NCBI GenBank assembly: GCA_910589415.1
Contig: OU342638.1
Span: forward strand, 11,262,014-11,326,013
Source: Malachius bipustulatus
Lineage: Eukaryota > Arthropoda > Insecta > Coleoptera > Melyridae
DNA: 64,000 nucleotides
Direction of reading: 5' to 3'
Shown here one piece after another: positions 34,669-45,240 of this stretch (position 1 is its first letter; every line of letters starts with the position of its first letter). The position numbers and the translations under genes were made by a program. The notes under the pieces were generated by a model. It saw only the letters and a program-made list of their open reading frames with translations. It ran no database searches and had not been told where the DNA came from.

Positions 34669-36523
34669 ATGAATACATTAATAAATGCTAGCAGTAGCAA
34701 TAAAGAGATGCTGGTGTTTAAAATTTGGTCTAATAAGAGAGACAAAAAAAAATTTGTGGTTATTGAAGGCAATGACAATATCTTCAACCGGCTCGTAGAA
34801 AAAGGTAATTTCATAAATTCATTGTTAATATAAAAAAAATTATATAAGTATCAGCTAATTACATTGAATGTTTTCTAGCTTCTAAAAAATTAAACATAGT
34901 TGGACACCAGCTAGTACTCGAAAGCGATGGGAACGAGCGTAGACGACGATGAAGTTCTGCTTTTAATGCAAGGGGAAGTTTTTCTACTCTTAGAAGAAGG
35001 AGAAGAATGGTCAAAAGACGATTCCTCAACTTCGTCAGTTTCCAGTTGTTCAACGTTGACGGTTAATTCAAATATCAGTGAAACAAATATTGTGGATCTG
35101 AATTCTGCAGTACTTGACCTTATGAATGAAGAAGCAAATGATAATATAAACATATTAGAATTACCTGTCGTACTGTTTAAAGAAACTACTTGGGATGAAT
35201 TAATTATTCCATGGGAAAAATTGCAAGATGACGTTTTGCAAGCCTGCGAAGACGGAAAAAAAGAAAAATCCTTTATCGTAGAAGTAATACACTTGGTAGT
35301 TTCAACTATGCGACAGATTAAGACCGATATTCCCTCAGAAGCTTTCAGAATCATTGCCCGAAAAATGAGTGAAAGATATCCCAAGATGTTCAAAGACTAT
35401 GACGAAGACGGACAAATTTTAGGGAGTGGATTCTCATCTACTTTCAATAAACTTGTTGAAAGAAACAGCTACCTCAATCGTCCACACAAAAGGACTCATG
35501 ACTTTATGAAACCATCTGCTCCTCTCAATAAAAGAAGGAAACTCATGAAGGCAAAAGCGGGGTGTTCGAACTGGGATCCCCCACCAGTTCCCAAACCTGA
35601 TATTAAGGATATTAAAAATATAATAAATGAGATTGATGAAAGGGATCAGCATTTTTGGGAGTATTTAGAGCAGTTATATCCCGAACAAAGGAATTTTATA
35701 AACAATGCTAATGATCTTACATCCATATTAAATGAATGGCCTATTTTATTCCGGCCAAACGTCGCTATATGGCATTTTAAAAAGTTAACCGGAAGTCAAT
35801 TTGAAAATATATCTTCTTTTTTAAATGGAAAATGTCAAAGAATCGTAAAATTTGGCCAAAGAAAATACAAAGCCCTTATTGATGGTAACAAAACCATGAC
35901 AACAGACATTTTAGCATTTGAAATATTAACCCGACATCATAAGGAGAAACTAGAAAAAATCTTCATTCAACTAAAGGTATGGAAGTTTGTGTCAATATAT
36001 GCCTTATGCCTTATGTCAAATGCCTTATAAAAATTCATAGACTTTCTCTGCCTGGTGTTTCGAAAATACAATTTTTTCTTTTTTGCAGGATGAAGACCAA
36101 ATCAAGAAAATCGTAGAACCTTGTGTAATTGAAACTGAAGGTGAGTTAATTATATTGCAATTATTGCCAACTTTATAATTTGATATTTGGCTTGTAAAAT
36201 TTTCAACACGTTATCTTTAACTGATATGAATAATAATTATTATAATAATGTTTTCCTTATTAGAGAGGCAGTACTTGATTGCAATGGAAGGAGCCATCGT
36301 CGTCAAACAATTGAATTCGTTCACCGAAGCTTTCATTGTAATGTTTTCTCTATACTTTACTCTAAATTTGGAATATCATAGAGACATAAGCGCTACCATG
36401 GAAACCATACAAAGATATATGTTTAAAATCCACCCTGATGCTGGATCTAAGTCTAAATATGTGACATCTTCAAAAAAAAAGGCTATCAACTTCATTAATA
36501 ATTTGGCTAAAATGTTGACTTAG
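34669..36523 (+). CDS. CMC accessory protein: CIDE-N-like domain plus SAMD3-like region
   Basis: Four exons: 34669-34804, 34879-35976, 36089-36140, 36264-36523, all GT-AG. The N-terminus has a CIDE-N/CAD-type order: KIWSNKRDKKKFVV, KASKKLNIVGHQLVLESDG, then VDDDEVLLLMQ and FLLLEEGEEW. The remainder (FRIIARKMSERYP, KLVERN.YLNRPHKR, later AMEGAIVVKQLNSFTEAF and IQRYMFKIHP) resembles the long region of SAMD3-like proteins common in fish and cnidarians. One extra base near 34931, inside the CIDE-N region, shifts the frame. The likely role is a partner of the transposase; CIDE-N domains mediate head-to-tail oligomerisation in known proteins, so complex assembly is a reasonable guess. Confidence 0.6.
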
Positions 36524-36539
36524 AAGTTCTAATTTTGGT

Positions 36540-37320
36540 GTTAATAATTATTTAAGAATTTTTGGTTTATTTAAATACTATTTTATTATGATCTAATATA
36601 AATAATTTATATAGGGTTTGAGCTTTTGTTATGTTGGTATTTTTGTTATGTTATTTATTTAAAGTTTATTGGTACCTATACATATTTATGGAATGAATAC
36701 CCATTAGGTTTTGTACTTGGAGTTTTTTTGTTAAGTTTTAGATAGGTAGGTATCTGTGTGTTACTTTAAATTTTATGTAACCTTATTATTATTAGAGAGT
36801 TAAATTTTATAGTTTCATGTTATAAATAATAATATATGTTAGATTTTTACAGTGTAATGGGATAAAATTCTCAGGTTTTAAATATCTCATTATATAGTTA
36901 TCTGGTATTATATACCTTCAAAATTTATGTATCTACATTTAAAAACCTATATGTATACCTCAGGCTTTTTATTAAGGGCCCTAATAAAAAGCCTTTTGTC
37001 TGTGTTAGGTTGTCTATGTCAGTTTACCTATGTTAGGTATATATTTATTTTATAATTATTTTTTAAATAATATGTAACCTAATATATACCTACTCGTAGA
37101 CAAAATTGTTACATAGGTAATTTTAAAATATGTGACAATTTTATCTATGGGTGTAAGTACCTATATACTTATATTTTTATATACCTAGATAGATGTCAAT
37201 TAATAAAGAATTTAACTAATAATTTTTAATTCTTTTTTATTCAATTTATGAATTGTTTCCTTGTAAAACATTACACTATCTATTGAGTAAAATCAACAAT
37301 ACAGGTACGTATATCTAAAT
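36540..37320. other. 3' non-coding part of the CMC transposon
   Basis: AT-rich with AATAAA-like words and TAGGTACC repeats. No ORF. Confidence 0.5.
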
Positions 37321-37786
37321 AATAGGAAATTGAAAATTACAGTGAATATGATGTAAATTTGCTGCAAGAAATCTTTAAATAATCAAGATATCTCATGCAA
37401 TAAGAGTATGTGAAATTACACAGTTTCTGTGAAAATAGGTGACATGAATAGTAAATTTACAATACCACATCATGTAAAAATTCAGTATGATATTCATATA
37501 TTTTACGAGATATATCTGTAAATTTACAGTTCCAGTTGTGTACAAAATTATTACAAAGCCAATGTAAATTTACAGACCTGTTGTATGATTACAAACCTAT
37601 CTTGTAATTTTACTGCTACTGCCGTTGGCTAAAAATAACCATCATTGTATTTTGTAAATTTACTAAACTGTTTTTGCAGTGTGGTGGCTACCTCATAGTG
37701 GTGCGTCGCCTTGGCTCAAATATATTTTATTATCAACATTTTGGTATGTTATATGGAGTTGTTTGTATAATTAATTTTATTTTTTA

Positions 37787-38372
37787 TTTTTTATAGATGA
37801 TCCTCCTCCAAATTTGGATTGTATGTATTTTTTATATGTATTTTTACAACAAACTATGTATTTAAAAAAAAAATTACAGATTACAATGAGGATATTTTAT
37901 AGTTTTTTAAGTTTTATAATAATTTAGATGAGGGTTAAAGTTATTTGTTAATGTATGGTTAAAATAATAAAAAATAAAATAATTTATTTCTGCTTTTATT
38001 CTTCTACATCGTCGTAAAAATTATAATATATAAATGGAGTATTTTCATTAAGTGCTAACATTTCATTATAATATCTACCCTTAGTATAACACCCTGTTGT
38101 ATATTCATATATGTTATCTGATAAATATACGTTTAATGCAGCTATTATGGCTCTATCTTTCTTTCTTGGCTTGGCTCTTGGAGAAGGAAGAGAAGAAAGG
38201 TGAACGGTGTGTTAAAGTTAATAAAACTAAATTAGTGTATTCTTATTCTGTGCTACAGGCCACTGTACTGTACTTGTAACTTTTTGTGCGAGAGATAGAA
38301 GGTATAATAGCGTTAGCCTGATTGACGAACCTGAGAACAATAAGCTTTCTTTAATTCTTCATTCCGAGAAGA
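37787..38372. repeat. 580-bp segment duplicated at 43429-44015
   Basis: From TTTTTTATAGATGATCCTCC to CGAGAAGAACCGAGAAG the two copies are about 96-97% alike, in direct orientation, 5.6 kb apart. They contain the last two mini-exons (NLD, YYNEDIL), an AATAAAA-type polyadenylation region, and a leader-like stretch. Beyond the segment the copies differ: one leads to a dUTPase remnant, the other to a LINE ORF1-like gene. Confidence 0.9.
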
Positions 38373-38452
38373 ACCGAGAAGGCAATAGACTATATGTGTG
38401 CAGTCAAGTTTATACGACAGTGAAAGGTAAGTAGTGCTTTGATCTCGTAAAA

Positions 38453-39002
38453 ATGTCTGAATTAAAATATGTGAATACAACTAATGATCCTTATCCATTA
38501 ACAAAAGCATCCGAAAGAGCTGCGGGTTTTGACTTAAAAAGTTGTAGTCATTATATGGTTATACCGCATGGAAAAGGATTAGTAGACATATGCCCGTATT
38601 CACAAACGATAATTTCCTAAATAATTACGTAATCAATTATCCCCATCTCATTTTATTGCAAAAAAACTGCATATCTCCATCTCACTCATTTAATTAATTA
38701 CGTAATTATTTAGGAAATTATCGTTTGTGAATATGGGCAATAGGAGGTAAGAGAATAATAAGCTATTATGTCAATTGAAAGTGATTTTTAGTTTCTTTAA
38801 TAGGTGGCGTGATCGATGCTGATTACACTGGTACCAAACTACTAACAGTTATATAATTATAGGTGGAGTAATAGTTGCACATTATAGAGGTCTCATAAAA
38901 ATAATAATTTTTAATCTTAGCAACAGAGCATTCAAGATCAAAGCGGGGGATAAAGTTGCCCAATTAATCTGTGAAAAAATTAGCTATCCTATACTGGAAT
39001 AA
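38453..39002 (+). pseudogene. dUTPase remnant, spliced, split by a MITE
   Basis: It opens at ATG 38453 with LTKASERAAGFDLKS, the trimeric dUTPase motif 1. A hairpin MITE interrupts the exon after GKGLVDI and an ATA target copy lets it resume at 38740. After GT-AG introns, GVIDADYTG (motif 3, near 38814) is followed by GVIVAHYRG and then FKIKAGDKVAQLICEKI, ending at TAA 39000-39002. Motif 2 (the PRSG loop) is not found, so the enzyme is probably inactive or an exon was missed. dUTPases are common in large DNA viruses and host genomes; virus origin here is inferred from neighbours. Confidence 0.72.
38591..38739. mobile_element. 149-bp hairpin MITE in the dUTPase
   Basis: TGCCCGTATTCACAAACGAT at the left is matched in reverse complement at the right end (ATCGTTTGTGAATATGGGCA). 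Inner arms (TTCCTAAATAATTACGTAAT) also pair. ATA flanks both sides. Confidence 0.88.
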
Positions 39003-39448
39003 ATACAAGTAAGTGTATTATTTTATTGATATTGATACAATTTATTTGATTTAGGTGTTCACTGGAACAGAAAGTGGTGAATAAGGTTTTGGCTCATCCG
39101 ATAGAGAGGAGGAGGGTGGTAAGTTATAATACTAAACATTTAATATGCATATTCTAATGCAAATATGCAACAAATAATTGATAAAGCATAGGGAAAATGT
39201 GCAAAAATCTAAACTCAGTTGTTTGCTCCGGGGGAAAGTGCAGTAAAGTATATAAACTGTGATTGCCAGAGGATCATTAGTATATTCGTACACTGACAGT
39301 AAGCTAAAAAAAAAAAAAAACAACAACAATAAGTTCAGATTTATTGAAACAATTGAAACAATTGAACAGTAGCGGCGGAAATTGGAAGAAAACTAAAGAG
39401 CTAAAGAACTAATGGGTGGGTTTCTGATACCAATCTATAATAATTTCG

Positions 39449-40342
39449 TTGTTTTCATTTCTAATCAGTTTCGTGTCTAAGAAGGGAAATGAAAACAACG
39501 AAATTATGATAGATTGGTACCAGAAACCCACCCATTCTGGCAGATACATACATTTCCTATCCAACCACCCAATGAAACAAAAAATAAACTTAATCAATGG
39601 CCTTAAAAATAGAGTTAAAAAATTTTGTCATCCTAGCCTCACAAGAGCTGCTTTGGTCAGGCTTGAGTCCATCCTAAAACTTAATGGTTACCCCCGGTTG
39701 CTCATCAACAAACTTCTCAACAACAATCAAAATAATAACAACCCCAGCATCAGAGAAACTAATAATGTAGATGCAGAAGCCAACAACAACAGTACAAGAA
39801 TAGAACAAATTGAAAAAATCTATGTATCATTACCACTTATCAATGACCTAACAGACAATCTAATTAAAGTTTTGAAGAGTGAAGGTATGTTGTTTACAAA
39901 AAAGAACTCATTTAACATTGGCAGACTTTTTTCTAACACCAAAGATTCGATCATTAAAGATAAGAGGTGGAATGTTGTCTATTCGGTTCCCTGTTCTAAT
40001 TGTGAATTATATTATATAGGTCAAACCTCTCAACAACTAAAGCAACGTATCACTCAACATAAAAGTGATACAAAAAAGACTAATAAATCTTGTGCATTAG
40101 CAACACATTGTCGTGATAAAAAACACTCAATGAATTATGATGAAACTAGAATATTGGAATATGAGGACCGATTGGACAAGCGTTCCTTCCTAGAAATGTG
40201 TCACATACAAAAGAATAAAAATAGAACTATGAACTCTAACACAGACACTAAAAATTTAAGCACCATTTATTCATTTTTGATTGAACAAAATTCAAATTCA
40301 AATTTGCCGCCAAATGTTAGAGCATTGCAACCGCCAGACTGA
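39449..40342 (+). pseudogene. Penelope ORF fragment: RT C-terminus and GIY-YIG nuclease
   Basis: 297 open residues. DWYQKPTHSGRYIHFLSNHP (residues ~22-41) is the conserved block after the RT fingers/palm in Penelope proteins. The GIY-YIG-type endonuclease lies at residues ~185-215 (VVYSVPCSNC, then LYYIGQTSQQLKQRI.QHK). The catalytic RT palm (YADD) is absent because the copy is 5' truncated; the first residues come from the inverted junction and are not native. An Asn-rich linker (residues ~90-110) precedes the nuclease. Confidence 0.82.
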
Positions 40343-40810
40343 AGTTTGAGGTTCGATAATTCGATCGGTCTAATTAAGACATTAATATTCCACATCGACC
40401 TGTCAGGATTCAACAAGACAGTGACAATTTTGACGGCTCTGTCACTGAAATTTTAAAAACAAGAACAAATTGCATCCGCCATCTCATCTTCATTCACAAC
40501 AGAATAAAAGATAGGATCAACATGTGTGAATTCGTTGTTTTTTAATCTAAGTTTTAAATAATTTTAATTGTTTTATCCGATGTAATCTTTTCTAATCTTC
40601 AACTATCCTGATCATCAAAGGATAGATCATCTCTAAAATGATGTAGTCACCGAATTGTCAGTAGATTGTTTTTCTCTCCTGAGTAATTATGCAGTTTTAT
40701 ATAAATTTTAACCTCACCATTCTTGTAAGTACCTATCTCGTAATTAATTGGTATTTTATATTTTATATTTTGATTTTATGATACTATTACTCCTCTGTAT
40801 TGTTGTAGAC

Positions 40811-40845
40811 CTTGATAATGGAGGAAATTAACTCCGAAACGTTGG
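40811..40845 (+). ncRNA. Degenerate hammerhead-ribozyme-like motif
   Basis: CTTGATAATGGAG pairs through GGAG/CTCC with CTCCGAAACGTTGG. The layout (near-CUGANGA, stem II, GAAAC) matches the hammerhead motif carried by many Penelope-like elements. The first core box deviates from consensus (TGATAA instead of CTGATGA), so activity is doubtful. Confidence 0.45.
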
Positions 40846-41387
40846 TTCAATAATAAAAGAGTCCACTAAAATTGTCGCTGTTTTAATGAGCCGTAACTGC
40901 CCTTAAATTTCATCAAATTTCGTGTTTCAGCGAGTAACGGCGTTACTTCTTGTGTTTTTATATATTTATATATACAATACAGGCTGTCCCAATATTCCAT
41001 AGACATGGAGCAACCACAGATTACTGAGGTAAAAAAAAGTCGCTCGGACCAAACTTATCTCTATACCGAAGTGCTTCGTTTGTCCGTTAGAGGGCTTCAA
41101 AGTCTTTTGAAAATTTTAGTTTTTTTGAAATAGCTCAAAGTCAGCTGATTCCAATTCGATGAAATTTGGTAGGTCAATTTCTTAATAAAAGTACTAACTT
41201 CTGATGTACATGATAATTTGACGGAAACCCGGGAAGGGGTGAAACTACCCCTACCCTCCATTAAAATCGATCGTAATTGTTGATAGGGTAGCAGGGACGC
41301 TGTTCATGTTTTTTTTGTTTGAAAGATACATCGTTTTAGCCCATTTTTGGTCTCCTACAAAAATCTGTATCTCTACGAGGTGCCATG

Positions 41388-41766
41388 TGATAAAATAAAT
41401 TGGTCGATGACACCTAACCAAAATTTTATTTAATTCTTTTAATTTGAAATCAAATTTTCAATTGTCAAGTGATTATTTGATCTAATCTCATAAAACATGT
41501 TAAGTATGGTTCGTTTTTTTTTTCAGGTGTTTGCAAACGGTTTTTTTCAAACGCATAAACAGTTTGCAAAACGACGAGGTTCGAAGAAAAGTTAAAATCA
41601 TTTTTTTGCACAGGATGGAACTTTCTAGGGTCCAAACCGGCGCCCACATCCAGCATTTTTAATGAGATTAGATAAAATAATCACCTGACAATTGAAAATT
41701 TGATTTCAAATTAAAAGAATGAAATAAAAATTTAGTTATCATGGACTAATTTATTTTATCACAATA
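41388..41766. mobile_element. Hairpin MITE
   Basis: TGTGATAAAATAAATTGGTC at the left matches GACTAATTTATTTTATCACA at the right, and the inner arms (TTTAATTTGAAATCAAATTTT versus its complement) pair over about 100 bp. The minus ORF at 41465-41656 lies in the palindrome and is not a gene. Confidence 0.82.
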
Positions 41767-41785
41767 GCAAGTCCCGACTTGGATT

Positions 41786-42276
41786 TGCAAGTCCCGACTT
41801 GGATTTGTTCCTCGGGAACGGTACATAGCGGGGAGATTCTGTTATTCTTGTAAAAGATTCGTACCTTGTTAGATAGCCACTACACTAAGAAAGTTTTTAA
41901 AACAATTTGTACGCAAGTTGCCTTAACAATTTTGCGAAAATAACTTGTAAAAACTTTTAACTCTTATTAAAAAAAAATAGTTTGTGAAAGTTTTTCTTTG
42001 AAATTTTCACACGATCGAAATACCTCAGGATATTTTTTATTCCAGAAGGAAGCATAGTATTGGATAAGTATTCCAGCAAAAAAAAAATCCAAAAATTAAA
42101 GCAGATTTTTTGAAAATTACATTTCAAGACATTTGAAACCATTTTTTTAAGAAAAGTTGAAAATCGAAATATCTCAAAATCTATTGAGTTTTGTATAGTG
42201 TATGTTGGGGTTAATTTACTCCTCTTCTCTTGTTTTATCAGATCACCAAAGGAATGTATCCAGTTACCAGTAACCC
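41786..42276. mobile_element. Truncated derivative of the 22955 transposon (second copy)
   Basis: Close relative of 25330-25816: shares CGGTACATAGCGGGGAGATT, the inner arm, and the terminus CCAGTTACCAGTAACCCTGT. Confidence 0.85.
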
Positions 42277-42279
42277 TGT

Positions 42280-43428
42280 ATATATATTTCTCCAAAATCG
42301 CGAAATTTCGATTTTCAAAACGCTCCTGTAGCTTTATCTTTCAAGATTAGTGAACGAAATTTTGGATTCTTGTAAATCTTTGGAATGATATTAGATTTTC
42401 GTTGAAAAAATTCAAAAAAATCCCATCACTTCTACAGGGTGTCCCTTCAAAGTTCCACATATCCGGTTTTTGTCATCTCATTTCAGGTCGCAGTTTTGAA
42501 TCTAGGAGGCTGAAATTTTTGTGGGAGTAAGATATCCACAAGGAGTGGTCTGGTATTGCACTTGAGCAAAATCGGCCGAGCCGTTTCAAAATGGCAGCCA
42601 TTTGAATTTTCGGAAAATTTCCAATTTTTTGAGCCCCCGTATGAGCAAGATTGCAAAAAAACTTTGAAATCAAATTAACAGGATTGGAAGAAAATTATTG
42701 GAAATTTGAGTTACTGCAATAAAATTAGCATACTTTCCATTAATAAGCCAGTGTCGTGGGTAGGAAAAAGGGTGAAAATGTGTCAATTCTATAACCGTTT
42801 ATGAGTCCATTTTTGAAGAAGTTGAACCGAAATTTTCCATTTTTTTTTGCTTTAACATATAATTTGATCTCTTAGCTTCAATTCGTCTCGATTAATGTAG
42901 CACTTAAAACGAAAAACAAAAAAGTTTTTCGCTTGTGCAAAATTAGCTTACACTTATATAAAATTATCAAATCAATGAAATGGTTCACAATTTCTTTTTT
43001 ATTTTTTTTTCACATTCAATTATGAATGGTTCCGAAAATTAGAAGAGCAATCGCAACGACAATTAAATCACCTACATGCAGGTGAAAAAAGTATTCAAAT
43101 TGGTCTTTTAATAACTAAGATATGACTAGTTTAAAAAATAAAATGAGTAGGCTGGAGGTACCTGACGTACTACATATATCTACCCCATCATCACTACAAA
43201 TTTGAAACGCATCGTGGATCAGTTCATTACATCCTTTCTTAGAAAACTGTTGGTGCGGGTTCGAAACCACGAGAGTATCATTCTTTTTTTTGTAGGTAGG
43301 TGGAGTTTTCCCAAAAAAAAATCGGATTATTTTTTCATTATATTCATTATAAAAAAAATAGGAAGAAAATATTTATTATTGAATCGCATAAAAATACACT
43401 ATTTCTGCGATTGATGCGCAAGAAGGTT
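42280..43428. other. Decayed MITE material, no gene
   Basis: ACAGGGTGTCCCTTC at 42435 looks like another ACAGGGTG terminus. The rest is AT-rich with only random short ORFs. Confidence 0.35.
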
Positions 43429-44015
43429 TTTTATAGATGATCCTCCTCCAAATTTGGATTGTATGTATTTTTTATATGTATTTTTACAACTATTAAAATT
43501 TTTTTTTACAGATTACAATGAGGATATTTTATAGTGTTTTATGTTTTATAATAATTTAGATAAGGGTTTTTAAAGTTATTTGTTAATGTATGGTTTAAAT
43601 AATAAAAAAATAAAATAATCTATATCTGCTTTTATTCTTCTACATCGTCGTAAAAATTATAATATATAAATGGAGTATTTTCATTAAATGCTAACATTTC
43701 ATTATAATATCTACCCTTAGTATAACACCCTGTTGTATATTCATATATGTTATCTGATAAATATACGATTAATGCAGCTATTATGGCTCTATCTTTCTTT
43801 CTTGGCTTGGCTCTTGGAGAAGGAAGAGGAGAAAGGTGAACGGTGTGTTAAAGTTAATAAAACTAAATTAGTGTATTCTTATTCTGTGCTACAGGCCACT
43901 GTACTGTACTTGTAACTTTTTGTGCGAGAGATAGAAGGTATAATAGCGTTAGCCCGATTGACGAACCTGAGAACAATAAGCTTTCTTTAATTCTTCATTC
44001 CGAGAAGAACCGAGA
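43429..44015. repeat. Second copy of the 580-bp segment
   Basis: Direct repeat of 37787-38372 (see that entry), including mini-exons at 43437-43460 and 43512-43534. The breakpoint on the left is exactly at the intron end preceding the first mini-exon. Confidence 0.9.
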
Positions 44016-44119
44016 AGCCGAGAAGAGCCGAGAAGAACGGTTGTGCTGACGGTCACTGTGTAGTAAATCACGGATTTTCAGTGTAAATAATACGAATAAA
44101 TTTGAACAGATCAATAAAC

Positions 44120-44803
44120 ATGACGAAGTGTTATCACTGTAATGAACAACTGCCGCCTGAAAACGGTTACACGATTTGTAGTGAGTGTAAGAATAGTTTT
44201 CATTATGGATGTGCAGGTATGAGGGAGTCGGCTTGGCGTAAATATTCCACAGAAGTTAAATTATCATGGAAGTGTGCTATCTGCAAGATAAAAACAACCG
44301 CTGATAACACGAAATCAATTACTCTGAATGAAGGAGGTTCAATAACTTCAAGGAGCAAATCGCCTCAAACAGCCATAAATATGGGCGAAATATCCAAGAG
44401 AACTTGCATGAATGAGAACCAGAGTGGGTTGGACGAAATTTATCATCTGAATGAGTTACTGAGACACAAGGATTTGATAATAGAGAATCAATCCGATTTA
44501 ATAAAATCCCTTAAAGCACAGATAGGGCTGCTTACAGTCAACAGGGTTCAAGTGCAGCCGATTGCAGCGGTAGGTGACTATGGGATAATTAACAAACCTA
44601 ATAGTCAATCCAAAGCAACTCCAAAGCAGTCCCCAGCTCTAAAGTTACATATGCATAAAGCTAGTACAAGTGTTGCTGACCCCGCATCAGGGAATCATAT
44701 CATCGGCTCAGCGCCTGCGAAACAACGACTACCTGACGAATCAGTCGTGGATGGAGATAGGACGAAGAAACTTGGGCAGACCATTTCCGATACATATGAG
44801 TAG
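44120..44803 (+). pseudogene. LINE ORF1-like PHD/coiled-coil protein cut by the Polinton
   Basis: Starts at ATG 44120 and runs into the Polinton left TIR, where a TAG ends it. Residues 3-55 form a PHD-type zinc finger (CYHCNEQL, CSECKNSFHYGC, then WKCAICK). Residues ~105-145 form a heptad-like coiled coil (HLNELLRHKDLIIENQSDL). PHD plus coiled coil is common in ORF1 proteins of insect CR1/Jockey-group LINEs. Just outside the right TIR, at 63530, an open stretch DVDINEDGDH then stop would continue the frame, consistent with the Polinton having inserted into this coding sequence. Confidence 0.55.
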
Positions 44804-45212
44804 ATAATAATGGACAGTTCTAGCTCACTTCGGAGGAGGAAAGTGGAGGGGGTAATTTAAGTAGGTCAATTAGATGCAAATTTATTCATAATTAAATGGT
44901 CACAAAATGTCATGACCTCATAAATTATGCAAATTTTCAAAATGTCAAGGCCTCATAAATTAGGTCAATTGAATTATGCAAATTTTCAAAATGTCAAGGC
45001 CTCATAAATTATGCAAATTTTCAAAATGTCAAGTTTAAGTAGGTCAATTAGATGCAAATTTATTCATAACCAATTAAATTTCAAGGTTGCAAAATACACG
45101 GTGCTAATATGCAAATTTTCAAAATGTCAAGATCTCATAAGTTATGTCAATTAAATTATGCAAATTTGTGAAATGCATATAATAATGTCAAGGTGTTAGA
45201 CATGACGGCAAA
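44799..45212 (+). repeat. Polinton left terminal inverted repeat
   Basis: Begins AGTAGATAATAATGGACAGT and ends GACATGACGGCAAA. The reverse complement is found at 63135-63529. Inside are four or five copies of a ~36-bp unit (GCAAATTTTCAAAATGTCAA and CTCATAAATTAT). Polintons typically start with AG. The 6-bp flanks (CATATG left, GATGTT right) do not match, so a target duplication is not visible. Confidence 0.9.
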
Positions 45213-45228
45213 CCCAATGCAAGGCCTT

Positions 45229-45240
45229 TGGGTATAAATA
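45229..45240 (+). promoter_or_regulatory. TATA box of the Polinton polymerase
   Basis: GGGTATAAATAAGAGGAC lies about 40 bp upstream of the PolB ATG at 45272, just inside the left TIR. Confidence 0.6.

Larger units (their letters stand above)
31396..37681 (+). mobile_element. CMC/EnSpm (CACTA-type) DNA transposon, two genes
   Basis: The left end CACTATAAAAATTAGCAG at 31396 and the right end ...CTGTTTTTGCAGTG at 37681 give CACTA/CACTG termini. Identical TGGTG pentamers flank the element (31391-31395, 37682-37686). Subterminal regions are rich in GTAAATTTAC-like palindromes on both sides (31440-31670, 37330-37670). Two plus-strand genes lie inside: a zinc-finger transposase and a spliced accessory gene. 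Confidence 0.85.
31204..37902 (+). pseudogene. Small spliced gene split by a CMC transposon (copy 2)
   Basis: Candidate exons: 31204-31247, 31297-31395 continuing at 37687-37743, 37797-37820 and 37880-37902, all with GT-AG borders and agreeing phase. The reading includes VLFIRAVCTAFHPQ, NLPFLLVAAKKPWGLVCYNG, GYLIVVRRLGS and the ending NLD-YYNEDIL-stop. The frame continues exactly across the transposon once one TGGTG target copy is removed, good evidence that this was a real coding exon. The family is unknown to me. The same last two exons occur at 43437-43534 and, diverged, at 12313-12411. No start exon found. Confidence 0.55.
39409..40880 (+). mobile_element. 5'-truncated Penelope-like element
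   Basis: Contains the 3' part of a Penelope ORF (separate entry). The first ~50 bp, AATGGGTGGGTTTCTG.TACC, occur inverted just downstream at 39487-39538, so the 5' end carries an inverted duplication of its own sequence, a known behaviour of Penelope insertions. A hammerhead-like motif lies near the 3' end. Confidence 0.8.

Noticed and set aside
37797..38280. 60-aa ORFs at 38097 and 43733 as conserved genes
   Set aside because: They are conserved only because the 580-bp segment is duplicated; no domain, and substitutions are not obviously silent.
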